Counted from the stretch's first letter, positions 8,164-16,859 are shown. The stretch is DNA of 64,000 bases from Streptomyces sp. CB01201 (GCF_002803085.1 NZ_NNBJ01000012.1:1-64000); one strand, 5' to 3'. Made by a program: numbers and translations. The notes: generated from the sequence alone by a model not told the origin.

Positions 8164-10227
8164 GTGAGCGACACCACCGATCTGATGGGCGTGACTGCCG
8201 ACAGCTCTGTCGACACCTCCGCGCCCGCCGCAGGTGCTGCCTCTGGCACCACCTCACGGCGCCGCCGCTCCGGCACCGGCCTCGACGGCATGGTCCTGGC
8301 CGAGCTGCAGCAGGTCGCGTCCGGCCTCGGCATCAGGGGCACCGCGCGCATGCGCAAGAGCCAGCTGATCGAGGTCATCAAGGAGGCGCAGGCCGGAGGC
8401 GGTTCCTCGGCCCCGGCCAAGAGCGCCGCCGCGTCCGCCGACGCCGAGACCAAGCCGAAGCGCCGCGCCACCTCCAAGGCCCGCACCGGCGACGAGGCCG
8501 CCGCGCCCGCCGAGAAGCAGTCCGCGCAGCAGCAGATCGACATCCCCGGCCAGCCGTCCCCCAAGGTCTCCGACCAGGACGACCAGCCCGCGGGCGAGCG
8601 CCGCCGCCGCCGCGCCACCGCGCCCTCCGGCAGCCCCGAGTCCGCCTCGGCCGCCGCCGAGACCGTCACCAAGACGGAGGCCAGGGCCGAGGTCAAGACC
8701 GAGGCCCAGCCCGAGTCGAAGGCCGCCGAGGCCGTCGACACCGCCGAGGGCCGCCGGGAGCGCCGCGACCGCGGTGACCGCCGGGACCGCCAGCGCGGTG
8801 ACCGCGGCGAGCGCGGAGAGCGTGGCGACCGCGGTGACCGTGGCGACCGCCGGGGCAAGGGCGAGGACCAGCAGGGCGGCCAGCGCAAGGAGCGCCAAGG
8901 CGGCCAGGGTGGCCAGCAGCAGGGTCAGGGCCAGGGCCAGCAGCAGAACAACAACGGCCCGCAGGACGACTTCGACGACGACGGCAGCCGCCGTGGCCGG
9001 CGCGGACGCTACCGCGACCGCCGTGGCCGCCGCGGTGGCCGTGACGAGTTCGGCGCCGAGCCGCAGGTCGCCGACGACGACGTCCTGATCCCCGTCGCGG
9101 GCATCCTCGACATCCTCGACAACTACGCGTTCATCCGGACCTCCGGCTACCTGCCCGGCCCGAACGACGTGTACGTCTCGCTCGCCCAGGTCCGCAAGAA
9201 CGGGCTGCGCAAGGGTGACCACGTCACCGGCGCCGTCCGCCAGCCCAAGGACGGCGAGCGCCGCGAGAAGTTCAACGCGCTGGTGCGCCTGGACTCCTCC
9301 AACGGCATGGCCGCCGACTCCGGCCGGGGCCGTCCGGAGTTCAACAAGCTGACTCCGCTCTACCCCCAGGACCGGCTCCGTCTGGAGACCGACCCGGGCG
9401 TGCTGACCACGCGGATCATCGACCTCGTGTCGCCGATCGGCAAGGGCCAGCGAGGCCTGATCGTGGCCCCGCCGAAGACCGGCAAGACCATGATCATGCA
9501 GGCGATCGCCAACGCGATCACCCACAACAACCCCGAGTGCCACCTGATGGTCGTCCTGGTCGACGAGCGTCCGGAAGAGGTCACCGACATGCAGCGGTCG
9601 GTGAAGGGCGAGGTCATCTCCTCGACCTTCGACCGTCCCGCCGAGGACCACACCACCGTCGCCGAGCTGGCCATCGAGCGCGCCAAGCGTCTCGTCGAGC
9701 TCGGTCACGACGTGGTCGTGCTGCTCGACTCGATCACCCGCCTGGGCCGTGCGTACAACCTGGCGGCCCCGGCCTCCGGACGCATCCTCTCCGGTGGTGT
9801 CGACTCGACCGCGCTCTACCCGCCGAAGCGCTTCTTCGGTGCGGCGCGCAACATCGAGGACGGCGGCTCGCTGACCATCCTCGCCACCGCGCTCGTGGAG
9901 ACCGGCTCGCGCATGGACGAGGTGATCTTCGAGGAGTTCAAGGGCACCGGCAACATGGAGCTCAAGCTCGACCGCAAGCTCGCCGACAAGCGCATCTTCC
10001 CGGCGGTGGACGTGGACGCGTCCGGCACCCGCAAGGAAGAGATCCTGCTCGGCAGCGACGAGCTCGCGGTCGTCTGGAAGCTGCGCCGGGTGCTGCACGC
10101 GCTCGACCAGCAGCAGGCCATCGAGCTGCTCCTGGACAAGATGAAGCAGACGAAGTCGAACGCCGAGTTCCTGCTCCAGATCCAGAAGACGACGCCGGGG
10201 CCGGGCAACGGCAACGGCAACGACTAG
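8164..10227 (+). CDS. rho: Transcription termination factor Rho with long disordered insert
   Basis: 687 aa hexameric RNA-dependent ATPase. A Rho N-domain (about 38-75, LDGMVLAELQQVASGLGI) is followed by an actinobacterial low-complexity insert of some 225 residues rich in Arg, Gly, Asp and Gln (RGDRGERGERGDRGD at 211-225, then GGQ repeats). The cold-shock-like RNA-binding domain starts near 305. Walker A APPKTGKT is at 435-442 and Walker B is VVVLLDSITR. GTG 8164 is chosen because Rho similarity starts there. A terminator follows. The insert is known in actinobacterial Rho proteins and adds RNA affinity. Confidence 0.96.
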   Translation: MSDTTDLMGVTADSSVDTSAPAAGAASGTTSRRRRSGTGLDGMVLAELQQVASGLGIRGTARMRKSQLIEVIKEAQAGGGSSAPAKSAAASADAETKPKRRATSKARTGDEAAAPAEKQSAQQQIDIPGQPSPKVSDQDDQPAGERRRRRATAPSGSPESASAAAETVTKTEARAEVKTEAQPESKAAEAVDTAEGRRERRDRGDRRDRQRGDRGERGERGDRGDRGDRRGKGEDQQGGQRKERQGGQGGQQQGQGQGQQQNNNGPQDDFDDDGSRRGRRGRYRDRRGRRGGRDEFGAEPQVADDDVLIPVAGILDILDNYAFIRTSGYLPGPNDVYVSLAQVRKNGLRKGDHVTGAVRQPKDGERREKFNALVRLDSSNGMAADSGRGRPEFNKLTPLYPQDRLRLETDPGVLTTRIIDLVSPIGKGQRGLIVAPPKTGKTMIMQAIANAITHNNPECHLMVVLVDERPEEVTDMQRSVKGEVISSTFDRPAEDHTTVAELAIERAKRLVELGHDVVVLLDSITRLGRAYNLAAPASGRILSGGVDSTALYPPKRFFGAARNIEDGGSLTILATALVETGSRMDEVIFEEFKGTGNMELKLDRKLADKRIFPAVDVDASGTRKEEILLGSDELAVVWKLRRVLHALDQQQAIELLLDKMKQTKSNAEFLLQIQKTTPGPGNGNGND

Positions 10228-10253
10228 TAACTCCGGTTCCAGCAGGGCCAGTT

Positions 10254-10291
10254 GAGAGCGCCCCCGGCACTTCGGTGCCGGGGGCGCTCTC
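10254..10291 (+). terminator. rho terminator
   Basis: A perfect 17-bp stem, GAGAGCGCCCCCGGCAC and its complement, closed by a UUCG-type loop. It starts about 27 bases after the rho stop. The stem is very stable but has no strong U-run, as is usual in Streptomyces. Confidence 0.85.
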
Positions 10292-10541
10292 GTGTGCGGC
10301 GGGATCGCACCGGGGCCCGGCGTGTGCCTCGCGGGGTCTCGCGCCGACCGGTCGTCCCCCGCGGTGCCGGCTGAGGCATTCGACACACGCCCGGCGGCCG
10401 CGACCGCCCCGGACGCGGCCGCGAGCCCTCGCGAAACCGCAGGTGAGGGCGGTGGGACGGGTTCCGGGTTGCGCGTCGGCCGGAATGCGCTCTTATGGCC
10501 TTCTTAGAACCCTGTGCAACCCTGCTTGGTGCTTCGACGTC

Positions 10542-10553
10542 CGACACGTGTCG
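10542..10553. promoter_or_regulatory. Perfect 12-bp palindrome upstream of the LCP gene
   Basis: CGACACGTGTCG is fully self-complementary and sits 64 bases before the LCP start, in a region that otherwise shows no gene between 10292 and 10616. It could be a dimeric repressor operator. No regulator is identified. Confidence 0.4.
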
Positions 10554-10616
10554 ACAATCCGTGCCTGAAGGACTGGGCAGGGGGTAATCGGAGGAGCACC
10601 GAGAACTGAGGAGACC

Positions 10617-11726
10617 ATGACCGAGCAGGGCACACGCAGCAGCCGAATACGCGGGGCCGGCAAGCGCCGCAAGCGCCCCAGCACGCGCCGTCGCGCCGTG
10701 CGGATAGCCGCCTGGAGTGCGGCCGGCGTGGTGCTCGTCGGCGGGGGCGGACTCGGTTACGTGTACTTCAAGCTCAACGGCAACCTCAAGGGCGTCGACA
10801 TCAACGCCCAGCTCGGCACCGGACGCCCGCAGAACGTCGACAACGGCTCGGAGGACATCCTGGTCCTCGGCTCCGACTCACGGGCCGGTGCCAACAAGGA
10901 GTACGGCGACGACGGGGGCGGCGCCCGGTCCGACACCGCGATGGTCATCCACGTGTACCAGGGCCACAAGACGGCCAGCGTGGTCTCCATCCCGCGCGAC
11001 GCCCTGGTCACGCGCCCCTCCTGCACCACGCAGGACGGCAAGACCGACCCCGGCGCCAAGCGGCAGATGTTCAACACGGCGTACGAGGTCGGCGGCCCGG
11101 CCTGTGCCGTCAAGACCGTCGAGCAGATGTCCGGCATCCGCATGGACCACTACGTCGAGGTCGACTTCACCGGCTTCAAGAAGCTCATCGACCAGCTCGG
11201 CGGGGTGCCCGTCACCACCAAAAAGCCGATCAAGGACGACAAGAGCCACCTCGACCTGCCGGCCGGCACGCACACCCTCAACGGCGAGCAGGCGCTCGGC
11301 CTCGTCCGCACCCGGCACGGTGTGGTGGGCGACGGCAGCGACCTCGGCCGCATCCAGCTCCAGCAGGCCTTCATCAAGGCCCTGATCGGCCAGATCAAGA
11401 GCGTCGGCGTGTTCAGCAACCCGGCCAAGCTCTACGGTCTCGCCGACGCGGCCACCAAGGCGATCACCACCGACTCGGACATCAGCTCCGTCAACTCGCT
11501 GATCGGCTTCGCCAACGGCCTCAAGGGCCTGGACGCCTCGAACGTCAAGATGATCACGCTGCCGGTGCAGTACGACAAGCTCGACCCCAACCGGGTCAGC
11601 CCGCTCCCCGAGCAGTCCCGGCAGGTCTGGGACGCCCTCGCCAAGGACCAGCCGATCCCGGCGTCCGCGACCGCCGACTCGGCCGGCGACAAGGGCACCG
11701 CGAGCGGTTACGTGGGCGGGCAGTAG
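10617..11726 (+). CDS. LytR-CpsA-Psr family cell-wall glycopolymer ligase
   Basis: 369 aa. A very basic cytoplasmic N-terminus (residues 5-30) leads to one transmembrane helix (about 31-50, IAAWSAAGVVLVGGGGLGYVYF) and an extracellular LCP domain. Family motifs include DILVLGSDSRAG, RSDTAMVIHV, SVVSIPRDALV and LVRTRHGVVGDGSDLGR, whose Arg and Asp residues bind pyrophosphate lipid and Mg. LCP proteins attach teichoic or other glycopolymers to peptidoglycan. GAGGAG precedes the ATG. The wecA-type gene downstream would make the lipid-linked substrate. Confidence 0.9.
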   Translation: MTEQGTRSSRIRGAGKRRKRPSTRRRAVRIAAWSAAGVVLVGGGGLGYVYFKLNGNLKGVDINAQLGTGRPQNVDNGSEDILVLGSDSRAGANKEYGDDGGGARSDTAMVIHVYQGHKTASVVSIPRDALVTRPSCTTQDGKTDPGAKRQMFNTAYEVGGPACAVKTVEQMSGIRMDHYVEVDFTGFKKLIDQLGGVPVTTKKPIKDDKSHLDLPAGTHTLNGEQALGLVRTRHGVVGDGSDLGRIQLQQAFIKALIGQIKSVGVFSNPAKLYGLADAATKAITTDSDISSVNSLIGFANGLKGLDASNVKMITLPVQYDKLDPNRVSPLPEQSRQVWDALAKDQPIPASATADSAGDKGTASGYVGGQ

Positions 11727-11753
11727 CGGCCCGTGCCACCGTCCGGCGGGCCC

Positions 11754-11780
11754 GGGAATAGATGGGCCCGCACCCCGGTT
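11754..11780 (+). promoter_or_regulatory. Consensus SigR promoter of rpmE
   Basis: GGGAAT (11754-11759), exactly 18 bases, then GTT (11778-11780): a perfect match to the Streptomyces SigR consensus. rpmE is, from memory, a published SigR target in S. coelicolor, so thiol-oxidative stress should induce this transcript. Confidence 0.85.
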
Positions 11781-11883
11781 TTGGGAGATGCGGCCAGTCC
11801 TGGCAGACTGGTACGTCGGCCCCGGTTCACGTATGCGCAATCCGCGCCTGCGACCCGGCGCCCTCCCGAACCTAGGAGACACC

Positions 11884-12111
11884 TTGAAGCGCGACATTCA
11901 CCCCGAGTACGTCGAGACCCAGGTCAGCTGCACCTGTGGCGCGGCTTTCACCACCCGTAGCACGATCGGCGGCGGCTCCATCCGCGCCGAAATCTGCTCC
12001 GAGTGCCACCCGTTCTACACGGGCAAGCAGAAGATCATGGACACCGGCGGCCGCGTGGCCCGCTTCGAGGCCCGCTTCGGCAAGGCCGCTGCCGGCTCCG
12101 CCCAGAAGTAG
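11884..12111 (+). CDS. rpmE: Ribosomal protein bL31, zinc-binding form
   Basis: 75 aa, large-subunit protein starting MKRDIHPEYVETQVSCTCG. It keeps C16, C18, C38 and C41, the set that binds zinc in the C+ type, so it is the zinc-replete paralogue rather than the Zur-controlled C- form. The start is TTG 11884, with AGGAGA upstream and family similarity from the first residue. Its consensus SigR promoter links zinc-thiol chemistry to redox stress. prfA follows 102 bases later. Confidence 0.95.
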   Translation: MKRDIHPEYVETQVSCTCGAAFTTRSTIGGGSIRAEICSECHPFYTGKQKIMDTGGRVARFEARFGKAAAGSAQK

Positions 12112-12213
12112 CGAGCCAACTGCGCCGGTCCGCGGCGCCTCCGTTCCGGGGGCGCCGCGACCGGCGCTTTGCCGTCAAGACCTACTTCTCCGTTTGAACC
12201 CCAGGAGCAACCG

Positions 12214-13293
12214 ATGTTCGAAGCGGTCGAGGACCTGATCGGCGAGCACGCCGACCTTGAGACGAAGCTCGCCGACCCTTCGGTCCACGCCGATCAGGCC
12301 AACGCGCGCAAGCTGAACAAGCGCTACGCCGAGCTGACGCCGATCGTCGGGACCTACCGTGCCTGGAAGCAGACGGGCGAGGACATCGAGACGGCCCGCG
12401 AGCTCGCGGCCGACGACCCGGACTTCGCCGCCGAGGTCAAGGACCTGACCGCACAGCGCGAGCAGCTCACCGAGAAGCTCCGCCTGCTCCTGGTCCCGCG
12501 CGACCCCAGCGACGACAAGGACGTACTCCTGGAGATCAAGGCGGGTGCGGGCGGTGACGAGTCGGCCCTGTTCGCCGGCGACCTCCTGCGCATGTACCTG
12601 CGCTACGCCGAGCGGGTCGGCTGGAAGACCGAGATCATCGACTCCACCGAGTCCGACCAGGGCGGCTACAAGGACGTCCAGGTCGCCGTGAAGACCAAGG
12701 GCGGCCAGGGCGCGACCGAGCCCGGCCAGGGCGTCTGGGCGCGGATGAAGTACGAGGGCGGCGTACACCGCGTGCAGCGCGTGCCCGCGACCGAGTCGCA
12801 GGGCCGCATCCACACCTCCGCCGCCGGCGTGCTCGTCACGCCCGAGGCCGAGGAGGTCGACGTCGAGATCAACATGAACGACCTCCGCATCGACGTGTAC
12901 CGCTCCTCGGGCCCCGGCGGCCAGTCCGTCAACACGACCGACTCCGCCGTGCGCATCACGCACGTGCCCACCGGCGTCGTCGCCTCCTGCCAGAACGAGA
13001 AGAGCCAGCTCCAGAACAAGGAGCAGGCCATGCGCATCCTGCGCTCCCGGCTGCTCGCCGCCGCTCAGGAGGCCGCCGAGCAGGAGGCCGCCGACGCGCG
13101 CCGCAGCCAGGTGCGCACGGTCGACCGCTCCGAGAAGATCCGGACGTACAACTTCCCGGAAAACCGCATCTCGGACCACCGGGTCGGCTTCAAGGCGTAC
13201 AACTTGGACCAGGTGCTCGACGGCGACCTGGACGCGATGATCCAGGCCTGCGTCGACGCGGACTCCGCCGCCAAGCTCGCGGCCGCCCAGTAA
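12214..13293 (+). CDS. prfA: Peptide chain release factor 1
   Basis: 359 aa. Recognises UAA and UAG through the PAT motif in RVPATESQGRIHTS and triggers peptide release through the GGQ loop in SSGPGGQSVNTTDSA, where the Gln is methylated. Normal RF1 length. CCAGGAG lies before ATG 12214; an upstream in-frame ATG at 12169 lacks family similarity. The next gene, prmC, encodes the methyltransferase that modifies its GGQ glutamine, a conserved pairing. Confidence 0.97.
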   Translation: MFEAVEDLIGEHADLETKLADPSVHADQANARKLNKRYAELTPIVGTYRAWKQTGEDIETARELAADDPDFAAEVKDLTAQREQLTEKLRLLLVPRDPSDDKDVLLEIKAGAGGDESALFAGDLLRMYLRYAERVGWKTEIIDSTESDQGGYKDVQVAVKTKGGQGATEPGQGVWARMKYEGGVHRVQRVPATESQGRIHTSAAGVLVTPEAEEVDVEINMNDLRIDVYRSSGPGGQSVNTTDSAVRITHVPTGVVASCQNEKSQLQNKEQAMRILRSRLLAAAQEAAEQEAADARRSQVRTVDRSEKIRTYNFPENRISDHRVGFKAYNLDQVLDGDLDAMIQACVDADSAAKLAAAQ

Positions 13294-13325
13294 TCACACC
13301 CCCGTACGACTGCCGGAGGACCAGC

Positions 13326-14207
13326 GTGCAGCAAAACTCTGGGGGGCGACCCCCAGGCCCCCGAAGCGTGCTGCTTGCCGAGGTGGCCCAGGCCACCCAG
13401 CGGCTGGCCGACGCCGGCGTGCCCTCCCCGCGCTTCGACGCGGAGGAGCTCGCCGCGCACATCCACGGCGTCAAGCGGGGAGAGCTGCACAACGTCAAGG
13501 ACGTCGACTTCGACGCCCGCTACTGGGAGGCGATCGCGCGCCGCGAGGCCCGCGAACCGCTCCAGCACATCACCGGCCGCGCCTTCTTCCGCTACCTCGA
13601 ACTCCAAGTCGGGCCAGGGGTGTTCGTGCCGCGCCCGGAGACCGAGTCCGTGGTCGGCTGGGCCATAGACGCCGTCCGCGCGATGGACGTCGTCGAGCCG
13701 CTCATCGTCGACCTGTGCACCGGTTCGGGCGCCATCGCGCTCGCCATGGCGCAGGAGGTGCCGCGCTCGCGCGTGCACGCCGTGGAGCTGTCCGAGGACG
13801 CCTTGGAGTGGACGCGGAAGAACGTCGAGGGGTCCCGCGTCGTTCTCCACCAGGGCGACGCGCTGACCGCGCTGCCCGAGCTCGACGGCCAGGTCGACCT
13901 GGTCATCTCGAACCCGCCGTACATCCCGCTCACCGAGTGGGAGTACGTCGCCCCCGAGGCGCGCGACCACGACCCCGAGCTCGCGCTGTTCTCCGGTGAG
14001 GACGGTCTCGACACCATCCGGGGCATCGAACGGACCGCGCACCGCCTGCTGCGGCCCGGCGGGCTCGTCGTCATCGAGCACGCCGACACCCAGGGTGGCC
14101 AAGTGCCGTGGATCTTCAACGAGGAGGCCGGCTGGGTGGACGCCGCCGACCACCCCGACCTGAACAAGCGCCCCCGCTTCGCCACGGCCCGCAAGGCCAC
14201 CCCGTGA
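13326..14207 (+). CDS. prmC: Release-factor glutamine N5-methyltransferase
   Basis: 293 aa SAM-dependent methyltransferase that methylates the GGQ glutamine of release factors. SAM motif IVDLCTGSGAIALAMA and the substrate loop SNPPYIP are present. Homologous sequence begins around SVLLAEVAQATQRL. The first 14 or so codons from GTG 13326 are encoded by a GC-rich hairpin repeat and look like an extension, yet I find no better internal start with a ribosome site, and GGAGG at 13314-13318 fits GTG 13326. It follows prfA by 32 bases. Confidence 0.95.
   Translation: MQQNSGGRPPGPRSVLLAEVAQATQRLADAGVPSPRFDAEELAAHIHGVKRGELHNVKDVDFDARYWEAIARREAREPLQHITGRAFFRYLELQVGPGVFVPRPETESVVGWAIDAVRAMDVVEPLIVDLCTGSGAIALAMAQEVPRSRVHAVELSEDALEWTRKNVEGSRVVLHQGDALTALPELDGQVDLVISNPPYIPLTEWEYVAPEARDHDPELALFSGEDGLDTIRGIERTAHRLLRPGGLVVIEHADTQGGQVPWIFNEEAGWVDAADHPDLNKRPRFATARKATP
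13338..13367. repeat. GC-rich hairpin repeat at the prmC 5' end
   Basis: CTCTGGGGGGCGACCCCCAG followed by GCCCCC forms a stem-loop resembling the unit at 21960-21983 (CTGGGGG-TCGG-CCCCCAG plus ACCCCC) and those at 27.1 and 35.0 kb. It lies inside the prmC reading frame and supplies its first codons. Confidence 0.55.
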
Positions 14208-14253
14208 TCCGCTCCCACCCCCAGACCGTGTATGTGTACGAGGAGGCCCGCTA

Positions 14254-14901
14254 ATGGCTCGGCGATACGACTGCAACGACGCGACCGACCGCACCACCGG
14301 TCTGCGCGAAGCCGCGTCCGCCGTCCGCCGCGGTGAGCTCGTGGTGCTGCCGACGGACACCGTGTACGGGATCGGCGCCGACGCGTTCAGCACGCAGGCC
14401 TGCAGGGACCTGCTCGACGCCAAGGGCCGCGGCCGCAACATGCCGACCCCCGTGCTCATCGGCTCGCCGAACACCCTGCACGGCCTGGTCACCGACTTCA
14501 CCGAGCAGGCCTGGGAGCTGGTCGACGCGTTCTGGCCCGGCGCCCTGACCCTGGTCGCCCGCCACCAGCCGTCGCTCCAGTGGGACCTCGGCGACACCCG
14601 CGGCACCGTCGCGATCCGGATGCCGCTGCACCCGGTCGCCATCGAGCTGCTCACCGAGGTCGGCCCGATGGCCGTGTCCTCCGCCAACCTCACGGGCCAC
14701 CCGGCGCCCGAGGACTGCGACGCGGCCCAGGGCATGCTCGGGGACTCCGTCTCCGTGTACCTGGACGGCGGCCCGACCCCGGGCATCGTCCCGTCCTCGA
14801 TCGTCGACGTCACGGGCAAGGTGCCGGTGCTGCTGCGCGCCGGTGCGCTCGACGCGGACGAGCTGCGCAAGGTGGTACCCGACCTTGAGGTGGCCAATTG
14901 A
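14254..14901 (+). CDS. Threonylcarbamoyl-AMP synthase (TsaC/Sua5/YrdC)
   Basis: 215 aa YrdC-domain protein making the threonylcarbamoyl-AMP used for t6A37 of ANN-decoding tRNAs. Hallmarks are VVLPTDTVYGIGADAF near the N-terminus, the basic KGRGRNMPTP block, TVAIRMPLHP and AVSSANLTG. It lacks the extra C-terminal Sua5 domain, so it is TsaC-length. GAGG precedes ATG 14254. Its stop overlaps the TTG start of the next gene by three bases, implying translational coupling. Confidence 0.93.
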   Translation: MARRYDCNDATDRTTGLREAASAVRRGELVVLPTDTVYGIGADAFSTQACRDLLDAKGRGRNMPTPVLIGSPNTLHGLVTDFTEQAWELVDAFWPGALTLVARHQPSLQWDLGDTRGTVAIRMPLHPVAIELLTEVGPMAVSSANLTGHPAPEDCDAAQGMLGDSVSVYLDGGPTPGIVPSSIVDVTGKVPVLLRAGALDADELRKVVPDLEVAN

Positions 14902-15548
14902 CCGCCCCTGAGGGGCGTGGCATAGGCACGGTTCACCCCGCGGTGGACTCGTTCCGCATCCTCCACGTCAGCACCGGCAACGTCTGCCGCTCGCCCATCA
15001 CCGAGCGGCTGACCCGCCATGCCCTGAGCGACCGGCTCGGGGACCCGTTCACGGGCGGCCTCATCGTGGAGAGCGCCGGCACCTGGGGGCACGAGGGCGC
15101 TCCGATGGAGGCCAACGCCGCCGCCGTCCTCGCCGACTTCGGCGCGGACGCGACCGGCTTCACCGGGCGCGAGCTCCTCGACGAGCACGTCATCACCGCG
15201 GACCTGGTCCTCACGGCCACCCGCGACCACCGGGCCCAGGTCATCTCGATGGGCCACTCCGCGGGCCTGCGCACCTTCACCCTGAAGGAGTTCACCCGTC
15301 TCGTCCGGGCCATAGACCCGGCCACGCTGCCCGACCCCCTCCAGGAGGGCATGGTCGAGCGGGCCAGGGCACTGGTGCGGGCCGCGGCCGCGCTGCGCGG
15401 CTGGCTGCTCGCGCCGAACGCCGAGGCCGACGAGGTCAACGACCCCTACGGCGCCCCGATCACGTTCTTCCGCTCCATCGGGGACGAGATCAACCAGGCC
15501 CTGGACCCGGTCGTCACCGCCCTCACCGGCGTCCCGACCCACCACTGA
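14898..15548 (+). CDS. LMW protein-tyrosine-phosphatase-like, nucleophile missing
   Basis: 216 aa with a low-molecular-weight PTP fold. The P-loop should read Cys-x5-Arg near the start of the domain; here it is HVSTGNVCRSP, with Ser25 (codon AGC) in place of the nucleophilic cysteine. The second loop cysteine (C30), R31, S32 and the general-acid motif D182-P-Y remain. A serine cannot form the usual thiophosphate, so it is probably a pseudophosphatase or uses altered chemistry. The start is TTG 14898 overlapping the previous stop, or GTG 14943, which lies closer to the domain. Coupled to the sua5/tsaC gene. Confidence 0.85.
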   Translation: MTAPEGRGIGTVHPAVDSFRILHVSTGNVCRSPITERLTRHALSDRLGDPFTGGLIVESAGTWGHEGAPMEANAAAVLADFGADATGFTGRELLDEHVITADLVLTATRDHRAQVISMGHSAGLRTFTLKEFTRLVRAIDPATLPDPLQEGMVERARALVRAAAALRGWLLAPNAEADEVNDPYGAPITFFRSIGDEINQALDPVVTALTGVPTHH

Positions 15549-15614
15549 CACCACCCGGAGTACCGCCTCCCCACACGCCGGGCGCCCCCGGCGGTTGCGG
15601 CCTACGCTGAGTTC

Positions 15615-16859
15615 ATGCCGGTCATCTCCGTAGACAGCCGCACCGATGAACGCGCGGGGTTCGAGGCCGTACGGCGCCAGGACCCCGAAATGGCCGATGT
15701 GCTGCTCGGCGAGGCCGAGCGGCAGGCCACCTCGCTCCAGCTGATCGCCGCCGAGAACTTCACCTCGCCGGCCGTCCGCGCGGCCCTGGGCTCGGAGCTC
15801 GGCAACAAATACGCCGAGGGATACCCCGGCGCCCGCCACCACGGCGGCTGCGAAGTCGTGGACGTCGCCGAACGCATCGCCGTCGACCGCGCCAAGGCCC
15901 TGTTCGGAGCCGCTCACGCCAACGTACAGACGCATTCGGGGACTTCGGCGGTACTGGCGGCCTATGCGGCGCTCCTGAAGCCGGGAGACACCGTTCTGGC
16001 GATGGGCCTGCCGTACGGCGGACACCTCACGCACGGCTCGCCCGCCAACTTCTCGGGGCGCTGGTTCGACTTCGTCGGGTACGGCGTCGAGCCGGACACC
16101 GGGCTCATCGACTACGGCGAGGTGTGGGACCTGGCGGTCGAGCACCGGCCCAAGGCCATCGTGTGCGGCTCGATTGCCTACCCCCGGCACCCCGACTACC
16201 AGGCCTTCCGCGAGATCGCCGACGACGTGGGCGCCCACCTCATCGCGGATGCCGCGCACCCCATCGGTCTGGTCGCCGGGGGAGCGGCGCCCAGCCCGGT
16301 CCCGTACGCCGATGTCGTGTGCGCGACCACCCACAAGGTGCTGCGCGGGCCGCGCGGCGGACTGACCCTGTGCGGCGCCGACCTCGCCGCCCGCATCGAC
16401 CGCGCGGTCTTCCCCTTCACCCAGGGCGGCGCCCAGATGCACACGATCGCTGCCAAGGCCGTCGCCTTCGGCGAGGCGTCCACGCCCGCGTTCTCCGGGT
16501 ACGCCCACCAGGTGGTCGCCAACGCACGCATCCTCGCGGAGGGACTGCTCGCCGAGGGGTTCGGGCTGGTGACCGGCGGCACCGACACCCACCTCGTGCT
16601 CGCCGACCCGGCGCCCTTCGGCGTCGACGGCCGGACCGCGCGCGGCCGGCTCGCGGGCGCCGGGCTCGTCCTCGACTCCTGCGCCCTGCCGCACGCGGAG
16701 GCCCGCGGCATCCGGCTCGGCACGGCCGCCGTCACCAGCCAGGGAATGGGCGAGGCGGAAATGGCCAGAATCGCGGTGCTCTTCGCGATGGCGATGCGGG
16801 AGGATCCGGGGACACGGGCGGAAGTGCGGGAACTGGCACGGCGATTCCCGCCTCCTTGA
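15615..16859 (+). CDS. glyA: Serine hydroxymethyltransferase
   Basis: 414 aa PLP fold-I enzyme interconverting serine and glycine with tetrahydrofolate. The N-terminal LQLIAAENFTSPAV, YAEGYPGARHHGGC, the DAAHPIGLVAGG Asp/His motif and the PLP lysine in TTHKVLRGPRGG are all present. One SHMT block reads VQTHSGTSA rather than the common VQPHSGSQA, a mild divergence compatible with one of several glyA paralogues in Streptomyces. Start ATG 15615 follows a weak ribosome site. It lies 66 bases after the phosphatase-like gene. Confidence 0.93.
   Translation: MPVISVDSRTDERAGFEAVRRQDPEMADVLLGEAERQATSLQLIAAENFTSPAVRAALGSELGNKYAEGYPGARHHGGCEVVDVAERIAVDRAKALFGAAHANVQTHSGTSAVLAAYAALLKPGDTVLAMGLPYGGHLTHGSPANFSGRWFDFVGYGVEPDTGLIDYGEVWDLAVEHRPKAIVCGSIAYPRHPDYQAFREIADDVGAHLIADAAHPIGLVAGGAAPSPVPYADVVCATTHKVLRGPRGGLTLCGADLAARIDRAVFPFTQGGAQMHTIAAKAVAFGEASTPAFSGYAHQVVANARILAEGLLAEGFGLVTGGTDTHLVLADPAPFGVDGRTARGRLAGAGLVLDSCALPHAEARGIRLGTAAVTSQGMGEAEMARIAVLFAMAMREDPGTRAEVRELARRFPPP

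Noticed and set aside
8254..10386. A 710-codon frame antisense to rho
   Set aside because: Shadow of the rho frame; no ribosome site or recognisable domain, whereas rho itself has all Walker motifs.
13065..16694. A 1,209-codon antisense frame spanning prfA to glyA
   Set aside because: It crosses five well-supported genes on the other strand and its translation is low-complexity; typical of high-GC DNA.
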